64,000 bases of DNA from Bimastos eiseni. Taxonomy: Eukaryota > Annelida > Clitellata > Crassiclitellata > Lumbricidae. The translations under genes and the position numbers were made by a program. Shown here piece by piece: positions 34,324 through 45,958 of the stretch. The DNA lies in the NCBI GenBank assembly GCA_959347315.1, contig OY365806.1, positions 49,396,342 through 49,460,341 on the forward strand, in the 5' to 3' direction. Within the stretch, counting starts at the first letter, position 1. Every line of letters begins with the position of its first letter. The notes under the pieces were generated by a model, which was given only the letters and a program-made list of their open reading frames with translations, did not search any database and had not been told where the DNA came from.

Positions 34324-37300
34324 CATGCTATGAAAGCAGGCCAAGCTGAGTTCTTTTTCCGTCTCCCTTTGAGCCTCAGAACTCTGCTTTAATGCCATCA
34401 GTGTCATAGAAATCTGTTCAGATTTGTGTGATAAATAGTCGCTTTTCTTTTGATGGCCATGGATGTTTATTACAATGAAAATAATCAAGAGTACAATTAT
34501 CTGGAATTTTCAAGGGGACTGATGACGGAATTTCCAAGGAGATGTTGCAAGGATTTCTGAGCAAACGTCGTCAGTTTTGCTTCAGTGTGCATCAAATGCC
34601 TTTCGTGTGTTATTTGTCTAACAGTCTCTTTGGAGTGATTTGCGAACTGGCCAATGGATGTTAGCGCTAAGGGATCTATGTTAGTTAAGATGTTATACAG
34701 TTTGTGTTCGAGTATGTATCATTTTGAGCACCCTTCAAGTGTTTTGTGTGCCTATAATTTTGTGTTACTTAATGTTTATAAAAATTATGTTGGGAAAAGC
34801 AGAAAACTTTTTCAATTGGGACAAATGGTTGTTTCAGGTACAACGAGTATCCCTCAGAGTACCACTTCAAGTACTGTTTTATTTACTAGAGCAAATTGTA
34901 TGGTATAATTACAACTGAGAAAAGAAATATCACAGCTATTATACACTGACAAATACCACTGACATTTCATCTATTTCATAAGTACCTCAGCAAGGACTGA
35001 TACCCAGTTGAACACCAGTGCACTGTTATAAATTCATCTGCAATTGCTCTGATAAATAGCACAAGTACCCTGAAAATACCTAACATAACCTGGTTCCTCA
35101 TTCGATACTGCACATTTTGTGTGAAAATTTTGTTCTAAAGGTTTGTGTTATTATTACACCTAATTTAACTCTTAATTGCTACATTTATGACAGATTTGAT
35201 GAAATATGTGTTTCTCTTACTTTAAAAAACCCGTTTCATACATTTTGGGGGGCATGCGTATATACCTAAATTTTCTTTTGTGTGTATGTGTGCACCTAAA
35301 TGTGTACATCTAGGTGCACACATGCAAAGGTTCGATTACGTGTAGGTTAAAGAGAATGCCTCTTTTCGTTGTGCCTCTGTCCATTATTTTTGTGCCTGTT
35401 TATGAATTCATGGCATTGGTATCTTGTTATGCCCGTCATGGCTGGGCATAATGAACATGACGTTTAAAAGAATTGGATTTGCGTTAGTCAGTTGCTTTCA
35501 AGCAAGTCTCTTCTAGCTGTTTGAGTCTCATTTAGCTCAGAAACAGTTAAATTCTGGACTGTTGTTCATCTAAAACTGGTGAACTGTAAACAGTCCAATA
35601 TGTTGAGTCATTTATGCACGTGATATGCGCTGATGTTGCTGGGCATGCATTTCTGCACTATGGAGCTCAGCTGGTCTGTCATTTATTGGTTGAAGGATCT
35701 CTTCAGAGCTGTTGAAATTCCAAGTTAGAAGTAGCTTTTACTAATTAAAGTCATCCCATGCTTTCTGCTATTGTTGTCGATTGTAATTATCACCATGTCC
35801 TGATGTAGTTAGTTTTAGTTTCATGTGCTTTGTTGTACATTGCTCTAGCTGTTTGATTAGTTTTTGCAGTTCTTCCAACCATCTATCCATCCATTCAAAT
35901 ACTTTCCAAACTAAAGGTCATGGATATTGTAACCTTTTTCATATAATCCTGGTGTCACAAAAATGCCACAAAATGCTGCCAACTCATCAGAGAGAGGTTA
36001 TATATGTGCTTGAATTAAAGATCGTGGCCAGACTGTGTTAGTCTCGTTTATTTTTTTATGGTCTTATTATCAGTCTTTTCCATTGTCTCTTAAATTGCAA
36101 ATCTCTCCTGTTTTGTGGGCATATTTGACTAGAACATTGAAAAATATATAATTTCTTAACTGAACTTGTCAAATAAGGGAACATTTGATTATTTACTAAG
36201 ATCTATTGCAGTTGGAAGCTGAGGTAGCTGCTTAAATATGAAAATAGCTCTCTAAGTTTCTTCCAGGATCTCTGATTTTGTTTTATATAAATTTATCATG
36301 CCGACTTTCTACACGACATCTGCGTCCGTAGTTATGACCAAATTCATCTTGCTAACAACTGTCTTCGTGATGTAATGTGGTAATCTCACTTTGCAAGTGA
36401 TGTTTTCGCTTGTAAATTATGCACAGTTGGTTTTTGTTAACATCTTATTAGAAACTTGCAGAGCTTTAGTGAAACTCTATGAAGGCCTGTCTGTAATGTG
36501 GTTTTGCTTGCTGTAATTGAGCTCGGACTCTATTGCTGTAAGATTTCAGCTTGCATTATGTTAACCCCACCATAAATGTGTCGGTCGTCTCTTAATGGTG
36601 TTTCATAATTATTGTAGTTGCTTACTGTTCAATACTTCGGCTGTATGCAGATGTACGTGCACTGCTTTTATGTATAAATGTGTCGGTGCACATATTTTGG
36701 TGTTCCTCGTAGAGATGAAAGTAAGGGTGGTGTGTTCTATTCTCTAAATGCGTCGTTGCTGTCGTCTGCTATGTCAGTGATTGCTGTCTAATCAATAGTA
36801 CAATTGCAGATTAATGTGTTTCACTTCTGACTGCTTGTCTTTGCTCTACAGCCTTGTAAATGCTTTCGATTAGCAGCTGTTTCATCAGCTTGAGACTATG
36901 TAAGTTTTCGCTAACTCTTTTATAATCCTCTAATTGTTTATACCTTGGATGTTGAATCCGAAATCAAAAATTTGGCTGCATTGATAGACCACTAAGGGCC
37001 TACAGTAATTCATAGAGCACTGATATTTGATATTGGATCTGTGTTTAACATGTTACAATTGCCACAAATTACTGTTTTTCTATTACATGAAAGTTTGTCC
37101 CAGATATTATGAAACAATGCCACAGATAATTTATTTGATATGAGAAAGGTTTGTAAGCATATGTTCCAGTAGTACTTTCTCAAAATTTTCCTCTCAAGGT
37201 TGTAATGCAAGATTTATTTGTCATATGATTTCCATGATCCGATCCAGGTGTGTGTTTTTACCTTTCTCTTTTAAAATATGTCCATAAATGTTTAAAGTAA

Positions 37301-38361
37301 CCATGTGCAATGCAGTATTTGCTGGTCATCTGAAATTTTTTACTTTCCTTAAAGTGTTGTAGGTTGTATTGTAAGATTATGCTAATCATATTCCAAGGGC
37401 TGATCCAGTCGTATATTTTTGTCTTTTTCTTAATAACTCCTTTTTGGTTATTGTCAGCTAATTATACAGCAATTGGTGATTTTATGATCAAGACTTTGGC
37501 TTCATTTTTTAAATTTAAAAACCATTTTTACTTCTTCTTTAGTGCTTAACACATTTTAGTGTTAAATTTTAACTTTGCACTGTTACACTTGATTTTTTCC
37601 AGCATCAATTTTCGGATGATAGATATTTCCATAGTAGGGACACTAAAGGTGGACCTATGTCTGTGTGCTTGTAAACTCAAAGAATTGTCCATGGAAAATT
37701 TTGCCCGTATTCTGTGTGCCTTCGTGAGTTGTCCTACATAGTTCTGCATTGTGACTTCAAGAAAAATGTCAGCAGCTTCTGATATTAGATTACATTACAG
37801 TTTTTGTGTTAACACATATTGTTGTTCTTTACCAGTAGATTATAGATGTCTGGTAAATCACAGACTTTGTTACATAATTTCTAGTTGAAATAGTCACTAA
37901 AAAGTATTTAAAGAGTAGTGGCAAGAGAAGTTGGTCATAAATTAAAGACTGACATAAAATTAAATAAAATACAGCTGAATGTGTTACATGCTCAACTGTG
38001 AAACGTTGCAATAATGCTATCTTGACAGCTATAGCAAGCCTACATATGGCTATAACAAGGTTGAGTTAGAAAGGAGTACGCTTCTTGGGAGTTGGTTAGA
38101 GAATTTAAGCAATTTAGATTTTAGATAATGTTTCCTGAGCTGCAAGCGGTGCAATGTTGCGAATTTGTAATGGAAGAGCATTCCAGTATGATGATCCAAT
38201 GCAGTAGAAGGCACGGTTCGTCCGCATCGGGACGCATGGGACCTGACTGGATGTAGATGAGAACTCAGAGCTTTTTGATGCACTCTGGGGCCGCGCCGAC
38301 CTTCGATGTTTATCCCAGAAGAATGATCTTGAATGTGATTCTGTCCTCTACTGAATGAACT

Positions 38362-39075
38362 AAACGTTGAAACCGCAATAAGAAAACAGCGATTATCAAA
38401 ACCGCGATCGCAAAATACGACGCACAAAAGCGCGACTGCTTCAAAAATAGCGATCATCAAAACAGCGATTATTCATTGAAGATTTGTAATTTTTTTAGTA
38501 ATGTACGTGAATTGGTTCAATCATTAGCAATTACATTAGGTTTATTTAGAAGGATAGATCGTTACTTATGTACGCATGTTAACATGTCGTTTTATCGTTT
38601 TTATATAGGCTACAATTATATATTTTAATATTAATGCCAATGATAAATGCAAGTTCTATTATCATCAAAGAAACTTCTAATTTCACAATTAACTGCTTTT
38701 TCATCAGCGACAATGTACTCAATTTTTTACACTTTATTGCTACAGCCCAGTTTCGAACTTAGTCGAAAATTGCTTTCCAAAGAGAAAGTTGATTTTTTTA
38801 GATTTTTTATGTAATAATATTATTGAAAACTGAGGCCGGATTAACGAAAGTATAATTTCTTGTGAAACTAGCAGTTTCATTGATGAAAATAATGTTTTAG
38901 TAAATATAATGGATTGACGATATAATAGGCCTATTTCATTTGACATAAAACTTCGTATTGAAATCGCTGTTTTGATGATCGCTATTTTGAAACCGTCGCG
39001 ATTTTTTGCATCGCTATGTAGTATTTTGCAATCGCGGTTTTGGCAATTGTTTTGTAATCGCGTTTATTAACTTAA
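38362..39075. mobile_element. DNA element with long terminal inverted repeats of about 120 bp
   Basis: The left arm (to about 38485) and right arm (from about 38951) are inverted copies; both contain ATAGCGATCATCAAAACAGC and repeated GCGATT...AAAAC motifs. The interior has no transposase ORF. It lies within other dispersed sequence. Confidence 0.65.
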
Positions 39076-39149
39076 ACCCTTAACTGGGAGTCTGGACGCC
39101 AGTTCAACGTGTCACGTATATATAGTTTGAAATAGCGTATACGAGAATT

Positions 39150-39400
39150 TTCACAGTTTATAGTGACGACTTAAGCGGCGCAGTTGAGAAAGGATTGAAG
39201 CTGTATCCGGAACTTTGGCAGACCACTAAGGACACCATTGCAGTAGTCCAGGCGAGGCATCACGAAGGAGTGAACAAGTGATAGCGGCGTCAATTGACAG
39301 ATTTCGCCGTATTTCTCGAATCTGGCGTAGTTGGTAGTAGCAAAACCTGCACAGAGACTAGTCCCACTGTCCCGGGTATAAGTTAACGTCTATATAGATG
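39150..39400. repeat. Dispersed non-coding repeat
   Basis: Contains CAGTAGTCCAGGCGAGGCAT followed by a GAAGGAGTGAAC block. Similar wording occurs at 40255-40560 (AATCCAGGCAAGAAACGACG) and in more decayed form around 13730-13790. Source family not identified. Confidence 0.4.
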
Positions 39401-39814
39401 CCGTTTAGTTGCATCTTATAATGTAGGTTATAGGCTTAGGCCTAACCATTTTGTTTTCATGCTCGCACGTAAGCCTACGTTCAAGCCTGCGACGTTGTCG
39501 CGATGAAGTCGGTAGAAAAACATGAAAGTGTAGTATCGGAGTGCGCAAGTTTACGGACGTCGTGAGGGTCGTTTAAGGTCAGGTTTCGCGTTGTGAAAAC
39601 CAGGGCTGGAGAACCCAATTTAAAAAACTGTTAGGTTTAGCTGGTTTGGTTTTAACTTACGCGCAGTTTTAATAGTAGGCCTACGCACACAAAGTTACGA
39701 TCTCTGGAATGACCTCACATTTGAGCACTCACTGTAGGTCTATACCTGCGTCGTGCCTGCATTTTATATGTCGGTATCATGGACCGTAGGCCTACATACT
39801 TGCAATCTTGTATG

Positions 39815-40554
39815 TAGGGCTACCGCTAACTAACGAGTAGTTTTGGAGTCGAGTAGCTTAGCGAGTACCCGAGTACTAGAGATAAACTAAGACTCACCAT
39901 ACTGAAGCATAGGTTCTAACTAAAGCTTTGACGCACAAATAAAGTTAAATCTCCAACGTAACAAGTTCTAAGAACTAACAAACTACCGAACAGCCAAAGA
40001 AACAGATTATTTTGGTGATTTTGTTAGACAAAAAAAATTAGATATAGGCTACAGCCTACATACAGAAAGCCGTCTGGCATGCAGCCAACAGACTGCCTAA
40101 GAATATACACTACAATACAACTAAGCATTATTTTATGGCGCGCTTTAACAAAACAAGTCTTGCACGAAAACGTATTGCTCTGCATATATACCTGGTCATA
40201 GCTCCGGGAGAATAGGTAGGTCTAAAGGCCTAAGTCTTTAATTTTGATTTAAATGGATGTCCGAGGTGGAGGTTCAAGTGTAAATGTGGTACGTATAAGG
40301 ATGTAAACTTTTAAGGATATTCGGGCATGGATGGGAAGCCAGTGTAATTGTTAAAGAGAAGATGTGATGTGATCTCACGGACCAAGGCCGTTTATTAGGC
40401 GAGCAGCAAAGTGGAGGACAGATGATAGCGGTTGTAGTGTCAATGTGGGAAAACCAGATATAGGACGGAGTTGAAATAATCCAGGCAAGAAACGACGATG
40501 GCCTGAACGAGGATATGGAGGCAGATTTAAATCAGGCTGCGTCGTTTTCACCTG

Positions 40555-40600
<46 letters not shown>

Positions 40601-40911
40601 CATGTCAACGTGTTCGGGTGACAATGATGACCATAAGCGGTTTAGACTCTAGAGTTAGGCCTGCAAAAGAAAACGTGCGCTCAGAAGGTGTCAATTGACA
40701 AGCCAGGTATGCAGAGGTGCTTAAGCGCAATTGGAACTAAAGGAGGTTATAGCGTGATGAATTAGTCTTCCACCAAACAAGATGGTGACTTGGTGACTGC
40801 CCGAGATAGACTTGAACCGGAAATTGCAATTTTCCGATCGGAAGTGGAGGCATGCGGGTACTCGAGTACAACACCAGTCTCGCGAGTTCCCGGGTACTCG
40901 AGGCAGCCCTA
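39815..40911. mobile_element. Possible hAT-type non-autonomous element
   Basis: Ends are inverted: TAGGGCTACC on the left and, reverse complemented, TAGGGCTGCC on the right, each followed by ACTCGAGTACC-type palindromes. No matching 8-bp duplication is visible, so boundaries are less secure. The interior includes the dispersed repeat at 40255-40560 and an AT microsatellite. Confidence 0.45.
40556..40602. repeat. AT microsatellite, self-complementary
   Basis: About 20 AT units framed by TTGAATAT and ATATTCAA, so the whole block is one palindrome able to form a long AT hairpin. Confidence 0.9.
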
Positions 40912-41908
40912 TACGTAGGCCCCTACAATGTATGTATGTGTCGATGTGCGTGTGTGTATGTGTTCCGATGTGTTTATATAAAACATAAAGCGTTCAAGCA
41001 AACAGACTGTACAGACGCCCACATATATAGGATTGTGTTACTCGACAGGCAGATAATAAAATATCTAAAGTGCGAAGTTGCTTTTCAATTATAGCATGCT
41101 GCACATTTAAATTTATCGTGCACCAATGTGCGGATATACAGTCGGTCAAAAAAGAATATACTTACTTACTTACATGCTTAGATCCGAGAAACTCGTGAAC
41201 TTTGCTAAAGGTCAAATAAATGCCGTGGCTAATGATTGCGTCTACGCATTGTCTCAGGCCCGCTTAAAGAGACAACCGTCATTTCAAATATTAGCGTAGC
41301 ACAGTCGATGCCCATGGACCGCCGCGCGGCATTAAATTCTGAAAATGTGCATACTTATCGAAATTGTTCTTATTTATGCTGCGCTAACTAGTGTTTCGAT
41401 CGAATCTTCGTCGAAGGGCTTCAGATAAACAAAAATAATTTTAAAAATAACGATTTAATATCGAAATTTGCGATGTAACGATTTGTAGGACTAGGCTGAA
41501 ATTGTCGAAGTAACGCCTTTTTCGACCAAACTCATTATAACCTCTGTAGCGCCACAAGTTACTGTACATGTATTGGCCTAGGACCTACTTGAGTTTTATT
41601 TGAGACTCGGTGACTTCTGCATACGCCACATTTTATAGACAAGGTTTTTATATATCTATCTGATTATTTTATTTTATTTAATATTTAAGTTTACTTGAAT
41701 AAGTTGAACAAAGTATTTCTATATTTTTAAATGTAAGTTAATTTATTTAATTTTTATAATTATTGTTTAATATCCAATAAATTCTTTATTTGAGTATATG
41801 AGTATAGGCCTATAGGCTAATTAAGTTATAGAGATTCGGCGACTTTTAAGCGCAACAATTATAGGGCCTATCTCTTATATTAAAATATTTTTTTTCTACT
41901 GAATGCAG

Positions 41909-41997
41909 AAAGACTTGTTCGTCGCTTCAATCGGAAGACGATTAGCTAACTTCTACTGGACCAACGAGGAGGACGCAAGAATCTCGGCCGCAGCGAG
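41909..41997 (+). CDS. Possible exon of unknown gene or alternative NCAM 3' exon (1 of 2)
   Basis: An 89-bp open stretch lies between a pyrimidine tract ending tgaatgcag and donor gcgag|gtgaat. Only one frame is open (phase 0 in, phase 2 out); it starts KDLFVASIGRRLANFYWTNE. It joins in phase to the open stretch at 42160. Entering in phase 0, it could formally follow the exon ending at 33240 as an alternative tail, or belong to a separate unseen gene. I recognise no family. Chance is possible at this length. Confidence 0.3.
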
Positions 41998-42159
41998 GTG
42001 AATGTGCAATAATGCTAATGATTCAGATGGGCCTATCAACTAGGCTTATGTTTATAGGCCTAAGTTAAGCCTACTGAAAGGTCTTCAAATAATTTGCACT
42101 CCGTTTAGATTCAACCACTTAGGCTATATCATCTTTACCAACCTTCTCTTTTGTTGTAG

Positions 42160-42256
42160 GCTTACCCCAAACAACAACAAATTTGTTTCGCGTATTATTC
42201 GCATGTTGGTGTTCAGTTTCTATAGCATTCGGATGGGTAAACCCAGAAAACGCTAG
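42160..42256 (+). CDS. Possible terminal exon of unknown gene or alternative NCAM 3' exon (2 of 2)
   Basis: A good acceptor (cttctcttttgttgtag) precedes this stretch. In phase 2 it continues the frame from 41997 across a 162-bp candidate intron and runs 31 codons (LTPNNNKFVSRIIRMLVFSF and on) to TAG at 42254-42256. It is basic and hydrophobic with no recognised domain. It ends about 50 bp before the double-palindrome array. Support is splice signals and phase only. Confidence 0.27.
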
Positions 42257-42329
42257 AAAACAATCAAAATTCTTCCACTAGTTTGCACTCTGGCAGTGAC
42301 CATCCATTGAAAATTACACAGGTCGGAGA

Positions 42330-44160
42330 ACTCCGGCAGTTTTGGCACCGTCCATCCTGGCCGCATGTCAGCTCTGGCACCACCAATCCCGGACAGGTTC
42401 ATTTCTTCTGACCGTCGTTATACTTTTCATAGGCTCTAGACCTAGGCCTATAGTTGTCCGGACTTTTAATCTGTTTTTGGATCTTTCATTTCTGGCGAGG
42501 CTACCAGGACAGGAAGCTCCGTAAGACGAGAGCTACCGCCGCCACTGACACTGCAAATCTGTTACCTGACTCGCGGCTCTAACTAGCTGTTGCTCTTGAA
42601 TTGTATTCGAGGGCAACAGCTAGTCCGTCCGCATGTCAGCTCTGTCAGCTCTGGCTCCTTCAATCCCTGACGGTCATTTCTACTGACCGTCAGTATACTT
42701 TCCATATGTTCAAGATATCTGTCTGGACGTTTAACCTGTTTTTGGATCTTTCATTTGTGGTGAGTTTGCCAGGACAGGAAGCTCCGTAAGAAATGGCACC
42801 GCCGCCACGGACACCGCAAATCTGTCATCTGACTTGTGACTCCAGCTGTTGCTCTCGAATTGTATTCGAGGGCAACAGCTAGTCCGTCCACATGTCAGCT
42901 CTGTCAGTTCTGGATACGTCAATCCCTGACGGTCATTTCTTCTGACCGTCAGTATACTTTCCATATGCTGTAGATTTGTCCGGACTTTTAACCTGTTTTT
43001 GGATCTTTCATTTCTGGTGAGTTTGTCAATGACTGGAAGCTCCGTAAGACATGGCACCGCCGCCACTTACACTGCAATATCTGTTATCTGATATGTAGCT
43101 CTAGCTGTTGCTCTCGAATTGTATTCGAAGGCAACAGCTAGTACGTCCGCATGTCAGCTCTGGCTCCTTCAATCCCTGACGGTCATTTCTTTTGACCGTC
43201 AGTATACTTTCCATATGTTCAAGATATCTGTCCGGACGTTTAACCTGTTTTTGGATCTTTAATTTCTGTGAGTTTGCCAGGACAGGAAACTGCGTAAGAA
43301 ATGGCACCGACGCCACGGACACCGCAAATCTGTTACCTGACTTGCGGCTCTAACTAGCTGTTGCTCTCGAATTGTATTCGAGGGCAACAGCTAGTCCGTC
43401 CTCATGTCAGCTCTATCAGCTCTGGCTCCGTCAATCCCCGACGGTCATTTCTTCTGACCGTCAGTATGCTTTCCATATGCTGTAGATTTGTCCGGACTTT
43501 TAACCTGTCACGGACACCACAAATCTGTTATCTGACTTGTGGCTCTAGATGTTGCTCTTGAATTGTATTCGAGAGCAACAGCTAGTCCGTCCGCATGTCA
43601 GCTCTGGCTCCGTTAATCCCTGACGGTCATTTCTACTGACCGTCAGTATACTTTCCATATGTTCAAGATATCTGTCCGGACTTATAATCTGTTTTTGGAT
43701 CTTTCATTTGTGGTGAGTTTGCCAGTACAGGAAACTCCGAAGGACATGGCGCCGCCGCCATTAACACTGCATATCTGTTATCTGACATGTGGCTCTAACT
43801 AGCTGTTGCTCTCGAATTGTTTCGAGGGCAACAGCTAGTCCGTCCTCATGTCAGCTCTGTCAGCTCTGGCTCCGTTAATCCCTGACGGTCATTTCTCTGA
43901 CCGTCAATATACTTTCCATATGCTCTAGATATCTGTCTGGACTTTTAATCTGTTTTTTTAATCTGTCCGCATGTCAGCTCTGTCAGCTCTGACTCCGTTA
44001 ATCCCTGACGGTCATTTCTTCTGACCGTCAGTATACTTTCCATATGCTCTAAATGTCTGTCCGGACTTTTAATCTGTTTTTACATCTTTCGTTTATCTGG
44101 TGAGTTTGCCTGGATTGAAAGCTCCGTAAGACATGGCCCCTCCGTCACTGACACAGCTAC
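42330..44160. repeat. Tandem array of about 255-bp units, each with two inverted repeats
   Basis: Six copies of palindrome A (CTAGCTGTTGCTCTCGAAT, 3-base loop, inverted copy) lie at 42583-42623, 42844-42880, 43101-43141, 43354-43394, 43545-43585 and 43799-43837. Seven copies of palindrome B (TGACGGTCA, short loop, TGACCGTCA) lie at 42668, 42927, 43177, 43440, 43621, 43883 and 44006. Spacing is mostly 253-261 bp, with one shortened unit. Conserved text between them includes CTGTTTTTGGATCTTTCAT and GGTGAGTTTGCC. A partial unit starts the array near 42330 and a degenerate one ends it near 44160. Opposing arms keep pairing despite sequence changes, for example GAGAG versus GAGGG, allowing G-T pairs. 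Not recognised as any named family. Confidence 0.9.
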
Positions 44161-44769
44161 TCTGTCACCTGACATGGCGGGCTAACTGTTGCCCTCGAAT
44201 TCCTTCCTGCGGCAATTCTTCCATCGAGACCTGTGATACAGTGAAGTGTTGGCAGAATGACGCTCGCTATACTCGATGGATCACAATTCCAGACAGGAGC
44301 GACTAAAGACGATCCAGTTTAACTCGTGGATGCAGATATAGGGGAGACTGAGTTTTCATGAAGGTTTTCGACGAATCCAATAGATTGGTGGCCGATGATT
44401 TTTCAGGCTATATAGAAAATGCTAAGATAATATTACAGATAATGGGCCACGCTAGCCTTATGCCTCGCTGCCGTTAAATATTTCCATCCTAGATCTTCTT
44501 TCTAGGTCTCTGTCTTCTTTTCTCTATTTATCATAATATCCTTTAATCTACACATAAGACTATCACGTTCAACCTGGATTGTCCACTGTATTCAGGCTTT
44601 CAGATTTTCGGTCTTTTGGAGCTATGCTGGATCCTCAATTGAATAATGAATTTTGATGGTGAGCTTACTTGATGTGCTCATGGATTGATGTTGATATGTC
44701 TAGGACTATAAGAGTGACACCAGCGCTAGAGAATCCATTGGGTTGGATTCTGTTAGGCCTAACAGAATC

Positions 44770-44989
44770 ACAGCAATCGCGAAAAACGGCCCAAAGCAAA
44801 AAAAATTAAAAATAGAAGACAGAGTCAAAAACGACTTAATATTTTTATACTGTATTTATCGTATTTCTGTGTAATCTGTCCAACTCCCAGTTTTACTCTA
44901 GATCTCTTAATTTCTCCTTTCTTTTATCTCTTTGACTCTGTCTTCTTTTTTAGATTTTTTTGCTTTGGGTCGTTTTTGGCGATTGCTGT
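44770..44989. mobile_element. MITE-like element with inverted ends of about 50 bp
   Basis: ACAGCAATCGCGAAAAACGG, followed by a CCCAAAGCAAAAAAA tract and AGAAGACAGAGTC, at the left is repeated in inverted orientation at 44935-44989. Total about 220 bp, no ORF. Confidence 0.6.
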
Positions 44990-45539
44990 AAATATAGGCC
45001 TATTTTAAGATCCGTGCAGCTTTCTTTGTTTCTGTTGATTGTTTCCACACATCAACAACTTTGTTTGAGAAATGTGATTGCCAAATGCATCACATTTCTC
45101 TGTAGGGTCTTAATTAGAATCAAAATACATGCATTTGCAATGGGTAGTCCATTCACGGCGAGTCTCTCAAGCAGTATTAGTTTCCATTTTTACTTAATGA
45201 CTTAATTAAAGGTGGTCTAGTCGTCTTTTATTAGGGCCTAATTGCTTTTGCGATTTAATAACAAAAGGAAAGGCGGTTAAGCAACATGAGACTCTAAATC
45301 TCTGCTTCACATATCATTCCAATTTCTGGCTCATTTCAACTGTATACATCTATCGTTCTCGATACTCTCTCTTTATTTCTGCATCTTCCATCAATCCTCC
45401 CTGAGTGATGGAGGCAATCTTCCCCCTATCTGGACCCCTCTGTCTCCCATATGGGCCTACTATTGGATTTTTCATAGTCTCGCTTTCAGTTTCATGCTTG
45501 TCGAATCTTTGCCAACATAAACACTTTCGTTGTCCCACC

Positions 45540-45957
45540 AGTATTTTTCTATCTGTCTGTCTTCCTAATTACCTACATGTTTGTCTGCTTTTGTCTTTAT
45601 ATACATGTATCTATCTTTTTGTGTGTAGGCCTATGTATGCGTGTCTACATGTCTCCGCCTGTATCTCTATATACCTGTATACAGTATGTATGTATTAATC
45701 TCGATCTATCTATAATGCCTATTTGTCTGTCTGCCTGATTTTATGTCTGTCGATTTATCTACCTATCTGTCTGTCTGCATCGTTGTCTGTCTGTCTGCAT
45801 GTATATATGCCTGTATGATGTATCTCTATCTACCGATGTGTCGGCATGTACGTCTGTCTATATCTCTGTCTGTCTACATGTCTAAGTGTGGTTAACTATC
45901 CGTGTCATCGATGTTTATATTCTCTGTCTGTACGCATCATTCTTTCTCTGTCATTTT
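45540..45957. repeat. Degenerate TCTG/TCTA-rich simple sequence
   Basis: Over 400 bp dominated by CTGTCTGT, TATCTATC and TGTATC motifs. No coding sequence. Confidence 0.7.
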
Positions 45958-45958
45958 A

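Larger units (their letters stand above)
34324..41908. other. 3' UTR and downstream region of the NCAM-like gene
   Basis: There is no recognisable coding sequence from the stop codon to about 38 kb. I see no single convincing AATAAA polyadenylation signal close to the stop; one AATAAA lies near 37970. From about 38 kb onward the sequence is dominated by inverted-repeat and dispersed elements described separately. Confidence 0.4.

Noticed and set aside
39504..39566. Start exon MKSVEKHESVVSECASLRTS with a donor at GTGAGG
   Set aside because: It would leave phase 2, which hits a stop when joined to the open stretch at 41909; no other partner was found.
42731..43322. Minus-strand repeated ORFs across the palindrome array (ELPVLAN..., ILTVRRNDRQG...)
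   Set aside because: Unit lengths near a multiple of three keep the frame open by chance; frames break at the shortened unit and both strands show similar openness.
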